A stretch of 64,000 nucleotides of DNA from Pseudomonas neuropathica (GTDB lineage Bacteria > Pseudomonadota > Gammaproteobacteria > Pseudomonadales > Pseudomonadaceae): assembly GCF_015461835.1 (NCBI RefSeq), contig NZ_JACOPX010000011.1:124001-188000 (forward strand). The letters are read 5' to 3'. Both the position numbers and the translations under genes were made by a program. Below, piece by piece: positions 8,879-17,305 of this stretch (position 1 is its first letter; the number at the start of each line of letters is the position of its first letter). Below the pieces are notes generated by a model. That model was not told the origin of the DNA. It worked only from the letters and a program-made list of their open reading frames with translations, and did not search any database.

Positions 8879-11800
8879 GCCAGACCAATCGCCTGTCCAA
8901 CGGTGGACGGATCGACCGCAACAAAGTGCTGAGCTTCACCTTCAACGGTCAGAGCTACAAAGGCTTCGAGGGTGACTCGCTGGCCGCCGCGCTGATCGCC
9001 AACGGCGTCGACATCATTGGCCGCAGCTTCAAGTATTCGCGTCCTCGCGGGATCTTTGCCGCCGGCGCCGAAGAGCCGAACGCGGTGCTGCAGATCGGCG
9101 CAACCGAAGCCACACAGATTCCCAACGTGCGCGCCACGCAACAGGCGTTGTATCAAGGCCTGGTTGCGACCAGCACCAACGGCTGGCCGAGCGTCAACAA
9201 CGACATGATGGGCATTCTCGGCAAGGTCGGCGGCAAGCTGATGCCGCCGGGTTTCTACTACAAAACCTTCATGTACCCGCAATCGTTCTGGATGACGTAC
9301 GAGAAGTACATCCGCAAGGCTGCCGGCCTGGGCCGTTCGCCGACAGAGAACGATCCGGACACCTACGACTACATGAACCAGCACTGCGACGTGCTGATCG
9401 TCGGCGCTGGCCCGGCCGGTCTCGCCGCTGCCTTGGCCGCTGCGCGCAGTGGTGCCCGAGTGATTCTTGCTGATGAGCAGGAAGAGTTTGGTGGCAGCCT
9501 GCTCGACTCACGCGAAAGCCTCGACGGCAAACCAGCGATGGACTGGGTCGCCAGTGTCATCACGGAACTGAAGAACACCCCGGACGTGCTGCTGTTGCCG
9601 CGCGCCACGGTCAACGGTTACCACGACCACAACTTCCTGACCATTCACGAACGCCTCACCGATCACCTCGGCGACCGTGCGCCAATCGGTCAGGTGCGTC
9701 AGCGTATTCACCGTGTTCGCGCCAAGCGTGTCGTGCTGGCGACCGGTGCTTGCGAGCGTCCGCTGGTTTACGGCAACAACGACGTGCCGGGCAACATGCT
9801 CGCTGGTGCGGTGTCGACTTACGTGCGTCGCTACGGCGTGGCACCGGGCAAGAAGCTGGTGCTGTCGACCAACAACGATCACGCCTACCGCGTGGCACTG
9901 GATTGGCTCGACGCCAGTCTGCAAGTGGTGGCCATCGCCGATGCCCGTAGCAATCCGCGCGGTGCATTGGTCGAAGAAGCACGCGCCAAAGGCATCCGCA
10001 TCCTCACCGGCAGCGCCGTGATCGAAGCCCGTGGCAGCAAGCGCGTCACCGCTGCTCGTATTGCCGCGATCGATGTCAAAGCGCACGCCGTGACCAGCCC
10101 GGGCGAATGGCTCGACTGCGATGTGGTTGCCAGTTCCGGCGGTTACAGCCCGGTCGTTCACTTGGCTTCGCACCTTGGTGGCAAGCCGACCTGGCGTGAA
10201 GACATCCTCGGTTTCGTGCCGGGCGAAGCACCGCAGAAGCGCGTGTGCGTCGGTGGCATCAACGGCGTTTACGGTCTCGGTGATTCGCTGGCTGACGGTT
10301 TTGAAGGTGGCGTGCGCGCTGCGGCTGAAGCGGGTTTCCAGACCGTCGAAGGCGTGCTGCCAAAAGCACTGAGCCGTCTCGAAGAGCCGACGCTGGCGCT
10401 GTTCCAGGTGCCGCATGAAAAGAACACCGCACGGGCGCCGAAGCAATTCGTCGACCTGCAAAACGACGTGACCGCCGCCGCCATCGAACTGGCAACCCGC
10501 GAAGGTTTCGAGTCGGTCGAACACGTCAAACGCTACACCGCGCTGGGCTTCGGCACCGATCAGGGCAAGCTCGGCAACGTCAACGGTCTGGCCATCGCCG
10601 CCCGCTCGCTGAACGTGACCATCCCGCAGATGGGCACCACGATGTTCCGTCCGAACTACACGCCGGTGACTTTCGGCGCCGTGGCCGGTCGTCACTGTGG
10701 GCACATCTTCGAACCTGTTCGTCACACCGCGCTGCATGCCTGGCATGTGAAAAATGGCGCAGAGTTTGAAGACGTCGGTCAGTGGAAGCGTCCATGGTAC
10801 TTCCCGAAAAACGGTGAAGACCTGCATGCAGCGGTGAAGCGTGAATGCAAAGCCGTGCGCGACAGCGTCGGCCTGCTCGACGCCTCGACCCTCGGCAAGA
10901 TCGACATTCAAGGCCCGGATGCCCGCGAGTTCCTCAATCGCGTGTACACCAACGCCTGGACCAAGCTCGACGTGGGCAAGGCGCGCTACGGTTTGATGTG
11001 CAAAGAAGACGGCATGGTCTTCGACGACGGTGTGACGGCGTGTCTGGCCGACAACCATTTTGTCATGACCACCACCACCGGCGGCGCGGCGCGCGTGCTG
11101 CAGTGGCTGGAGCTGTACCACCAGACCGAATGGCCGGACATGAAGGTTTACTTCACTTCCGTGACGGACCACTGGGCGACCATGACCCTGTCCGGACCGA
11201 ACAGCCGCAAGCTGCTCAGCGCTGTGACCGACATTGATCTGAGCAACGAAGCCTTCCCGTTCATGACCTGGAAAGAAGGTCTGGTCGGCGGTGTGCCGGC
11301 GCGGGTGTTCCGCATCTCGTTCACCGGTGAGCTGTCGTACGAAGTCAACGTGCAGGCCGATTATGCGATGGGCGTGCTGGAGAAAATCGTCGAGGCCGGC
11401 AAGCAGTACAACCTGACCCCGTACGGCACTGAAACCATGCACGTACTGCGTGCCGAGAAGGGTTTCATCATCGTTGGCCAGGACACTGACGGCTCGATGA
11501 CTCCGGACGACTTGAACATGGGCTGGTGCGTGGGTCGCACCAAACCGTTCTCGTGGATCGGCCAGCGTGGCATGAACCGTGAAGACTGCGTGAAGGATCA
11601 GCGTAAGCAATTGGTCGGTCTGAAGCCGATCGATCCGAACGTGTGGCTGCCGGAAGGTGCGCAACTGGTGTTCAACACCAAACAAGCGATCCCGATGACC
11701 ATGGTCGGCCACGTGACCTCAAGTTACGCGCACAACTCCCTCGGTTATTCGTTTGCCATGGGTGTGGTCAAGGGCGGTCTGAAGCGCCTCGGTGAGCGGG

Positions 11801-11892
11801 TGTTTGCGCCCCTGGCCGATGGCAGCGTGATCGAGGCGGAGATCGTTTCTTCGGTGTTCTTCGATCCGAAGGGGGATCGCCAGAACATCTGA
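8875..11892 (+). CDS. soxA: Sarcosine oxidase, alpha subunit
   Basis: A 1005-residue subunit, full length. An N-terminal ferredoxin-like domain (residues about 15-100) is followed by an FAD/NAD-binding Rossmann domain (VLIVGAGPAGLAAALAAA near 175). The C-terminal half is a GcvT-like aminomethyltransferase domain that binds THF and receives the methyl-derived C1 unit as methylene-THF. It follows soxD with a four-base overlap. A REPIN separates it from soxG. Confidence 0.97.
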   Translation: MSQTNRLSNGGRIDRNKVLSFTFNGQSYKGFEGDSLAAALIANGVDIIGRSFKYSRPRGIFAAGAEEPNAVLQIGATEATQIPNVRATQQALYQGLVATSTNGWPSVNNDMMGILGKVGGKLMPPGFYYKTFMYPQSFWMTYEKYIRKAAGLGRSPTENDPDTYDYMNQHCDVLIVGAGPAGLAAALAAARSGARVILADEQEEFGGSLLDSRESLDGKPAMDWVASVITELKNTPDVLLLPRATVNGYHDHNFLTIHERLTDHLGDRAPIGQVRQRIHRVRAKRVVLATGACERPLVYGNNDVPGNMLAGAVSTYVRRYGVAPGKKLVLSTNNDHAYRVALDWLDASLQVVAIADARSNPRGALVEEARAKGIRILTGSAVIEARGSKRVTAARIAAIDVKAHAVTSPGEWLDCDVVASSGGYSPVVHLASHLGGKPTWREDILGFVPGEAPQKRVCVGGINGVYGLGDSLADGFEGGVRAAAEAGFQTVEGVLPKALSRLEEPTLALFQVPHEKNTARAPKQFVDLQNDVTAAAIELATREGFESVEHVKRYTALGFGTDQGKLGNVNGLAIAARSLNVTIPQMGTTMFRPNYTPVTFGAVAGRHCGHIFEPVRHTALHAWHVKNGAEFEDVGQWKRPWYFPKNGEDLHAAVKRECKAVRDSVGLLDASTLGKIDIQGPDAREFLNRVYTNAWTKLDVGKARYGLMCKEDGMVFDDGVTACLADNHFVMTTTTGGAARVLQWLELYHQTEWPDMKVYFTSVTDHWATMTLSGPNSRKLLSAVTDIDLSNEAFPFMTWKEGLVGGVPARVFRISFTGELSYEVNVQADYAMGVLEKIVEAGKQYNLTPYGTETMHVLRAEKGFIIVGQDTDGSMTPDDLNMGWCVGRTKPFSWIGQRGMNREDCVKDQRKQLVGLKPIDPNVWLPEGAQLVFNTKQAIPMTMVGHVTSSYAHNSLGYSFAMGVVKGGLKRLGERVFAPLADGSVIEAEIVSSVFFDPKGDRQNI

Positions 11893-11931
11893 CAGCTTCG
11901 GGCCCTGTGGGGTGGCGGATATCGCCTTCGC

Positions 11932-12024
11932 GAGCAAGCTCGCTCCCACAGGTTTCGGGTTGTTAATGGGATTTGTGTCAGGCATCAGTCCAGTGTGGGA
12001 GCGAGCTTGCTCGCGAAGGCGGTG
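11932..12024. repeat. REPIN, family B (GTGGGAGCGAGCTTGCTCGCG)
   Basis: Two inverted units with core GAGCGAGCTTGCTCGCGAAG facing outward, about 35 bp apart, in the soxA-soxG gap. Because it lies inside a co-oriented operon, the transcribed hairpin could affect the downstream soxG message. Confidence 0.87.
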
Positions 12025-12073
12025 TAACAGCCACCACAAGGGCCGGAACCAACAGAATTGATAAAGGTGCTTT

Positions 12074-12706
12074 ATGACCACAGCCAATGTTTACCAACAA
12101 CGCCCGACCACCGGCGCCAAGGCCGAGTCGTCGCTGCACCATGCCGACCTCGCCAGCCTGGTCGGCAAGGGCCGCAAGAACGCCGGCGTGATCGTGCGGG
12201 AAAAGAAACTCCTCGGCCACCTGACCATTCGTGGCGATGGCCACGATGCCGCGTTCGCCGCCGGTGTCCATAAAGCCTTGGGCATCGAATTGCCAGGCGC
12301 CCTGAGCGTCATCGTCAAAGGTGAAACCAGCCTGCAATGGATGGGCCCGGACGAGTGGCTGCTGATCGTGCCAAGCGGTGAAGAATTCGCCGCCGAACAG
12401 AAACTGCGGGAAGCCCTGGGCGATCTGCACATCGCGATCGTCAACGTCAGCGGCGGCCAGCAAGTACTCGAACTGAGCGGGCCGAACGTGCGTCAGGTGC
12501 TGATGAAGTCGACCAGCTATGACGTGCACCCGAATAACTTCCCGGTGGGTAAAGCGGTCGGCACGGTGTTCGCCAAGTCGCAGCTGATGATTCGTCATAC
12601 CGCTGAAGACACTTGGGAATTGCTGATTCGTCGCAGTTTTTCGGATTACTGGTGGTTGTGGTTGCAGGATGCTTCGGCTGAGTACGGGTTGAGCGTTCAG
12701 GCCTGA
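12074..12706 (+). CDS. soxG: Sarcosine oxidase, gamma subunit
   Basis: A 210-residue subunit of the tetrameric enzyme. MGPDEWLLIVP and VSGGQQVLELSGPN are typical of the GcvT/YgfZ-like fold of SoxG. Reading starts at ATG 12074 with AAAGG just upstream. It completes the soxBDAG set although a REPIN of about 90 bp interrupts the operon before it. A MITE-like repeat follows. Confidence 0.95.
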   Translation: MTTANVYQQRPTTGAKAESSLHHADLASLVGKGRKNAGVIVREKKLLGHLTIRGDGHDAAFAAGVHKALGIELPGALSVIVKGETSLQWMGPDEWLLIVPSGEEFAAEQKLREALGDLHIAIVNVSGGQQVLELSGPNVRQVLMKSTSYDVHPNNFPVGKAVGTVFAKSQLMIRHTAEDTWELLIRRSFSDYWWLWLQDASAEYGLSVQA

Positions 12707-12722
12707 CAGATCAAAAGCCACC

Positions 12723-12881
12723 CCCTCACCCCAGCCCTCTCCCCCAAGGGGGCGAGGGGAAAGGGAGCCGATCTCGGGTGTTTTTGTGATCTATATTCAC
12801 CCGCGATATTTCAGGTCGGCGTAGCTCGAAACAACACCTCGGTCAGTCCCCTCTCCCTCTGGGAGAGGGCTAGGGTGAGGG
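12723..12881. repeat. MITE-like intergenic repeat, copy 2
   Basis: A 159 bp element with the same terminal inverted repeats as at 2696 (CCCTCACCCCAGCCCTCTCCC ... GGGAGAGGGCTAGGGTGAGGG) and the core TTTCAGGTCGGCGTAG. It fills most of the soxG-purU gap. Confidence 0.75.
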
Positions 12882-12923
12882 AAAAACCTGACACCCCGCA
12901 CAAAGAACAGGAGTCACCGCACC

Positions 12924-13781
12924 ATGAGCCGCGCCCCAGACACATGGATTCTGACCGCCGACTGCCCCAGCGTCCTCGGCACCGTGGACGCGGTCACGCG
13001 TTTTCTGTTCGAGCAGGGCTGCTACGTCACCGAGCACCATTCGTTCGATGACCGCCTCTCCGGGCGTTTCTTCATTCGCGTGGAATTCCGCCAGCCCGAC
13101 GGCTTCGACGAACAGTCCTTCCGCGCAGGCTTAGCCGAACGTGGTCAGGCCTTCGGCATGATCTTTGAGCTGACCGCACCGAACTACCGGCCAAAAGTGG
13201 TGATCATGGTCTCCAAGGCCGATCACTGCCTCAACGACTTGCTCTACCGCCAGCGCATTGGCCAGTTGTCGATGGACGTCGCTGCCGTCGTCTCCAACCA
13301 CCCGGATCTGAAACCGCTGGCCGACTGGCATCAGATTCCCTACTACCATTTCCCCCTCGACCCCAACGACAAGCCGTCGCAGGAGCGTCAGGTGTGGCAG
13401 GTGATCGAAGAGTCCGGCGCTGAGCTGGTGATCCTCGCCCGCTATATGCAAGTGCTGTCGCCAGAGTTGTGCCGCAAGCTCGATGGCAAGGCGATCAACA
13501 TTCATCACTCGTTGCTGCCGGGCTTCAAGGGCGCCAAGCCGTATCACCAGGCCTACAACAAGGGCGTGAAACTGGTGGGCGCGACGGCGCATTACATCAA
13601 TAACGATCTGGATGAAGGGCCGATCATTGCCCAAGGCGTCGAGGCGGTGGATCACAGTCATTACCCTGAGGATCTGATTGCCAAGGGGCGCGATATCGAA
13701 GGCCTGACGCTGGCGCGCGCGGTTGGGTACCACATTGAGAGACGGGTGTTTTTGAACGCCAATAGAACCGTCGTTCTTTAG
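12924..13781 (+). CDS. purU: Formyltetrahydrofolate deformylase
   Basis: A 285-residue hydrolase releasing formate from 10-formyl-THF. An N-terminal ACT domain (residues 1-80) precedes the formyltransferase-like catalytic domain with INIHHSLLPGFKGAKPY, which contains the Asn/His active-site residues; the later Asp lies in DEGPI. AGGAG precedes the ATG. In this cluster it drains C1-THF produced by sarcosine oxidase, regenerating free THF. A second purU elsewhere in the genome would be expected. Confidence 0.95.
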   Translation: MSRAPDTWILTADCPSVLGTVDAVTRFLFEQGCYVTEHHSFDDRLSGRFFIRVEFRQPDGFDEQSFRAGLAERGQAFGMIFELTAPNYRPKVVIMVSKADHCLNDLLYRQRIGQLSMDVAAVVSNHPDLKPLADWHQIPYYHFPLDPNDKPSQERQVWQVIEESGAELVILARYMQVLSPELCRKLDGKAINIHHSLLPGFKGAKPYHQAYNKGVKLVGATAHYINNDLDEGPIIAQGVEAVDHSHYPEDLIAKGRDIEGLTLARAVGYHIERRVFLNANRTVVL

Positions 13782-13784
13782 ATC

Positions 13785-13854
13785 TCTTTCGCGAGCAAGC
13801 TCGCTCCCACAGGGTATGCATTCCAATGTGGGAGCGAGCTTGCTCGCGAAGAGG
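13785..13854. repeat. REPIN, family B
   Basis: Short inverted pair of GCGAGCAAGCTCGCTCCCAC units in the purU-fdhA gap; about 70 bp in all. Confidence 0.87.
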
Positions 13855-13953
13855 CCATAACAGGCAACACATAAACAGCATCTGTACCCGAGCATTCAAC
13901 GCGCTGCCTGCCTGGGCAACGCGGTTCCATAAAAACAACAGCGAGGTGAAAGC

Positions 13954-15153
13954 ATGTCTGGCAATCGTGGTGTGGTGTATCTCGGCGCTGGCAAGGTCGA
14001 AGTACAGAAAATCGACTATCCGAAAATGCAGGACCCGCGCGGTCGCAAGATCGAGCACGGGGTCATTCTCAAAGTGGTTTCCACCAATATCTGCGGCTCC
14101 GACCAACACATGGTGCGCGGCCGTACCACGGCGCAGACCGGTCTGGTGCTGGGCCACGAGATCACCGGTGAGGTGATCGAAAAAGGCTCCGACGTCGAAA
14201 ACCTGAAAATCGGTGATCTGGTCTCCGTACCGTTTAACGTGGCTTGCGGGCGCTGCCGTTCCTGCAAAGAGCAACACACCGGCGTCTGCCTGACCGTCAA
14301 CCCGGCCCGTGCCGGTGGCGCTTACGGTTATGTCGACATGGGCGACTGGACCGGTGGCCAAGCCGAATACGTGCTGGTGCCATACGCCGACTTCAACCTG
14401 CTGAAATTGCCGGACCGCGACAAGGCCATGGAGAAAATCCGCGACCTGACCTGCCTCTCCGACATCCTCCCGACCGGTTACCACGGCGCCGTCACTGCCG
14501 GCGTTGGCCCGGGCAGCACCGTTTATATCGCGGGCGCCGGCCCGGTCGGTCTGGCCGCAGCCGCTTCCGCGCGTCTGCTGGGTGCTGCGGTGGTGATCGT
14601 CGGCGACGTCAACACCATCCGCCTGGCCCACGCCAAGGCGCAGGGTTTTGAAGTGGTCGACCTGTCGCAAGACACCCCGCTGCACGAACAGATCGCCGCA
14701 CTGCTGGGCGAACCGGAAGTGGATTGCGCGGTGGACTGCGTCGGCTTCGAAGCACGCGGCCACGGCCACGACGGGGTCAAAGCCGAGGCTCCAGCCACCG
14801 TGCTCAACTCGCTGATGGGCGTGGTGCGTGTTGCCGGCAAGATCGGTATTCCCGGCCTGTACGTCACTGAAGATCCGGGTGCTGTGGATGCCGCCGCGAA
14901 AATGGGCAGCCTGAGCATTCGCTTCGGTCTGGGCTGGGCCAAGTCGCACAGCTTCCACACCGGCCAGACCCCAGTGATGAAGTACAACCGCCAACTGATG
15001 CAGGCGATCATGTGGGATCGCATCAATATCGCCGAAGTGGTCGGCGTGCAGGTGATCAGCCTCGATCAGGCGCCGGAAGGTTACGGCGAGTTTGATGCGG
15101 GCGTGCCGAAGAAGTTTGTGATTGATCCGCATAATTTGTTTAGTGCGGCGTAA
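13954..15153 (+). CDS. fdhA: Glutathione-independent formaldehyde dehydrogenase
   Basis: A 399-residue zinc- and NAD-dependent alcohol-dehydrogenase-family enzyme oxidising formaldehyde to formate. NICGSDQHM and GHEITGEV hold catalytic-zinc ligands, CGRCRSCKEQHTGVC holds the structural-zinc cysteines, and VYIAGAGPVGLAAAASA is the NAD-binding motif. Start ATG at 13954 has GAGGTGA upstream. It removes formaldehyde released by GbcA and by any sarcosine oxidation not coupled to THF. A terminator hairpin follows about 20 bp after the stop. Confidence 0.97.
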   Translation: MSGNRGVVYLGAGKVEVQKIDYPKMQDPRGRKIEHGVILKVVSTNICGSDQHMVRGRTTAQTGLVLGHEITGEVIEKGSDVENLKIGDLVSVPFNVACGRCRSCKEQHTGVCLTVNPARAGGAYGYVDMGDWTGGQAEYVLVPYADFNLLKLPDRDKAMEKIRDLTCLSDILPTGYHGAVTAGVGPGSTVYIAGAGPVGLAAAASARLLGAAVVIVGDVNTIRLAHAKAQGFEVVDLSQDTPLHEQIAALLGEPEVDCAVDCVGFEARGHGHDGVKAEAPATVLNSLMGVVRVAGKIGIPGLYVTEDPGAVDAAAKMGSLSIRFGLGWAKSHSFHTGQTPVMKYNRQLMQAIMWDRINIAEVVGVQVISLDQAPEGYGEFDAGVPKKFVIDPHNLFSAA

Positions 15154-15172
15154 TAATTCAATCATTTCAACC

Positions 15173-15197
15173 AAGGGCGACAGCGATGTCGCCTTTT
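15173..15197 (+). terminator. Rho-independent terminator after fdhA
   Basis: Stem GGCGACA/TGTCGCC with a GCGA loop, followed by TTTT. Nearly the same stem recurs at 15802, on the far side of the AT-rich gene. Confidence 0.8.
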
Positions 15198-15245
15198 CTA
15201 TTGCATATAGCCAGAAAATTTTTAATTTCGATTTGTTATGAATAC

Positions 15246-15295
15246 CTGTCAGATATGACAGTGCAAACATTTATTTTGATCACTTACGATAAGTG
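15246..15295. promoter_or_regulatory. Two perfect palindromes upstream of the AT-rich gene
   Basis: CTGTCA-GATA-TGACAG (15246-15261) and CACTTA-CGA-TAAGTG (15281-15295) lie in a strongly AT-rich leader 30-80 bp before the start codon at 15326. They could be operators for two regulators or one dimer pair. I do not recognise either as a named box. Confidence 0.4.
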
Positions 15296-15325
15296 CTCCT
15301 CAATTGTGTAAGGGAGTACGGCAAA

Positions 15326-15748
15326 ATGAATGTAAACAACTCTTCAGTTAAATCGAGCAAGTTACAGCTACGCAAACTTTCCATTGGTGGTTTATGTGCG
15401 CTTGCTGCATTGTTTGGTAGCTTCAGTGTGTCAGCTGCAAATTGTCCGGATCTCAGTCAAGTTATATATACCAAGAGCGGGGATGGAGCCAATTACACCT
15501 CGAGGGATCAGGCGTGGAGGGGCGAGAATCCAAACGACAGCACCGATTATACTAAAGATGCCGGATTTCATAGTGTCACGATTAAATCTGATTCAAATTT
15601 TGTTGCATGTAGTTATGAGGGTAAAGACAGGGCAGGAATCAGATTGACTTTGAATTGGGGCGCCGGTCGAGCAGTTTCTCAAGCAGGTGAAGGCTGGGTT
15701 GACGGCACTTGTCGCGCTCAGAATGCAAAGGAGTGCCACTTTGACTGA
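15326..15748 (+). CDS. Secreted small cysteine-containing protein (DUF3757-like?)
   Basis: A 140-residue protein with a long-n-region signal peptide (hydrophobic residues about 18-36, likely cleaved after FSVSA). The mature part of about 103 residues starts ANCPDLSQVIYTK and carries four cysteines, enough for two disulfides in the periplasm or outside the cell. The overall look (CPD near the start, one central tryptophan-rich stretch) recalls DUF3757, but I am not sure. Codon use is distinctly AT-rich compared with both neighbours, and twin terminators flank it, which suggests horizontal acquisition. ATG at 15326 has AAGGGAG upstream. Function unknown. Confidence 0.8.
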   Translation: MNVNNSSVKSSKLQLRKLSIGGLCALAALFGSFSVSAANCPDLSQVIYTKSGDGANYTSRDQAWRGENPNDSTDYTKDAGFHSVTIKSDSNFVACSYEGKDRAGIRLTLNWGAGRAVSQAGEGWVDGTCRAQNAKECHFD

Positions 15749-15801
15749 TGTTGGGTTTATATGGGTGGTAGTAAAAATTTATTAGAAGGTTAATTGTTTT
15801 G

Positions 15802-15827
15802 GAGGGCGACATGTGTCGCCCTCTTTT
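15802..15827 (+). terminator. Rho-independent terminator (shared, between convergent genes)
   Basis: Stem GAGGGCGACA/TGTCGCCCTC with almost no loop, then TTTTT. It closes the AT-rich gene and may also serve the anti-sigma gene arriving from the other side. Confidence 0.82.
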
Positions 15828-15848
15828 TCCGTCTTTTAATACGATCAT

Positions 15849-16523
15849 CTATAATCCCGCCAAGGCCCCTTGGTACAACACCGGCCCCGTTGGCTGTCCG
15901 GTCGGCGAACCACCTTTGGGTTCCAGGCTCACTGCCAGCGCAATCGGTTTGCCGATCAACACCTTCTGCGCCTCGCTCAATTCAACCTTGCCTTTGCCCC
16001 CCGCCGGAATCACACCCAGCGAAATCGGTTTGCCATCCGCCGGAATCGCCCACAGCTCCAGGCTACGATCCGCACCAACCGCCGCGAGCGTCAGCGGCTC
16101 GACTTGCAGGTAATCCGCATGCGCCTCGACCTTCAGTGCCGGTTGCGCATCGGCGGTCAACAGGGTGGCGCGGTAGCGGGCGTCGTCGCGGTTGTATAGC
16201 GAGCCGAGGAACACCAACACCACGATCGAACACAGTGCAGCGGTGACGCGCAGCCAGTTCCAGAACGGTCGCTTCTCGGGCACATGCAGCACTTGCGGTT
16301 CGATCCGCGCGGTGATGCCTTGCCAGACGCGATCGGGCACCGGATGCTCCGGCAGAGATTCGGTGAGACTCACCAGCGATTCCTGCCATTGCGCCACTTC
16401 AGCTCGCAACACAGCGTCATCCAGCAGCAACTGTTCAAAACGCCGCCGCGCAGGCGCAGACATCAGGCCGATTGCATAATCGGCGGCGAGGGCGCGGCGC
16501 AGGGCTGGGGTCTGGTAGTTCAT
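15849..16523 (-). CDS. RskA-type anti-sigma factor
   Basis: A 224-residue membrane anti-sigma factor. The cytoplasmic N-terminus (residues 1-88) has the short helical ALAADYAIGLM region used to bind sigma, a single TM helix spans about 90-109, and the exported C-terminal domain (110-224, with SLELWAIPADGKP) matches the anti-sigma-K RskA C-terminal family. The start overlaps the sigma-factor stop by four bases (ATGA), so the pair is coupled. It would hold the ECF sigma at the membrane until an envelope signal triggers release. Confidence 0.88.
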   Translation of the reverse strand: MNYQTPALRRALAADYAIGLMSAPARRRFEQLLLDDAVLRAEVAQWQESLVSLTESLPEHPVPDRVWQGITARIEPQVLHVPEKRPFWNWLRVTAALCSIVVLVFLGSLYNRDDARYRATLLTADAQPALKVEAHADYLQVEPLTLAAVGADRSLELWAIPADGKPISLGVIPAGGKGKVELSEAQKVLIGKPIALAVSLEPKGGSPTGQPTGPVLYQGALAGL

Positions 16524-17155
16524 GATTCAAGGCACCGGCGCAGGCGTTCCAGGCCACGGCGAATCCACGATTTCACCGTTCCCAGTGGCGTGGCCAGATG
16601 TTCGGCGAGTTCCGTGCACGACAACCCCTGAAAGTAGGCCACGGTGATCGACTGGCGCTGCATGCTTTCAAGGGTGTCCAGACAGCGGTTCAACGTCTGA
16701 ACCTCGCGAGCGCTGTTCAACTGATCATGCGCTGAAGGACTTTCGTCCGGCAGGGCGTCCTGTTCGAGGTCAGTCAGGGGCCGGTCACGATGTTTACGCA
16801 ACTGATCGATGGCCTGATTACGGGTGATGTTGATCATCCAGGTCAGCGGCGCCGACAGGTGCGCTTCGTAACGCGAGGCGTTGTTCCAGATGCGCACGAA
16901 GCTTTCCTGCAGCACTTCCTCGGCCAGATCGGTGCGGCGCATAAAACGCAGGGCGACGCCATGCAAACGCGGGCCGACGCTGCGGTACAGCGTTTCGAAG
17001 GCGCGACGATCGCCCAGTGCACACTGGGCCAACAGCTGGCGCAACTGATCGGTGTCGGCGATGGAAATGACGACTCTCCAGGCAAAGGTAGAGCGACGAG
17101 GGCTGGGCTCGGACTGTTCACAGGCTAGTTCAGTGATAGCGGTTGTGCCATTCAT
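16520..17155 (-). CDS. ECF-type RNA polymerase sigma factor
   Basis: Sigma-70 family ECF protein. Region 2 runs from CALGDRRAFETLYRSV through DLAEEVLQESFVRIW and NITRNQAIDQLRKHR; region 4 has YFQGLSCTELAEHL and GTVKSWIRRGLERLR. The only ATG before region 2 is at 17155 (MNGTTAITELACEQSE), giving 211 residues with an atypical 28-residue extension and no good ribosome site. A GGAGAG lies five bases before an in-frame ATT (SIADTDQLRQLL), which may be the true start. It is coupled to the RskA-type gene and divergent from the DUF2780 gene. Confidence 0.88.
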   Translation of the reverse strand: MNGTTAITELACEQSEPSPRRSTFAWRVVISIADTDQLRQLLAQCALGDRRAFETLYRSVGPRLHGVALRFMRRTDLAEEVLQESFVRIWNNASRYEAHLSAPLTWMINITRNQAIDQLRKHRDRPLTDLEQDALPDESPSAHDQLNSAREVQTLNRCLDTLESMQRQSITVAYFQGLSCTELAEHLATPLGTVKSWIRRGLERLRRCLES

Positions 17156-17220
17156 CGCGAAGGTGTCCGGGATTTCACGTTTTATATACGCAGGCCGGAC
17201 GAAAATGGATGCGCCGCGCC

Positions 17221-17248
17221 GGAACATGCCGGCGGATACCCGGTCAAA
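17221..17248 (+). promoter_or_regulatory. Candidate ECF-sigma promoter for the DUF2780 gene
   Basis: GGAAC (17221-17225) and GTCAAA (17243-17248) are separated by 17 bp, the usual layout of ECF-dependent promoters. They lie about 58 bp before the DUF2780 start, in the spacer shared with the ECF sigma gene. A matching start site would put this exported protein in the sigma factor's regulon. This is inference from pattern only. Confidence 0.4.
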
Positions 17249-17305
17249 CCGGCAGTTTCACTGCCCGTTCAACGGGTGGTTTTCACAGCGCAAGAGGATG
17301 TCTGA

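Noticed and set aside
9508..11712. 734-codon open frame antisense to soxA
   Set aside because: Same codon-bias shadow; composition rich in His, Arg and Gly without motifs, while soxA is unmistakable.
13624..15270. 548-codon reverse frame over fdhA and a REPIN
   Set aside because: It is antisense to fdhA and runs into repeat sequence; no motif.
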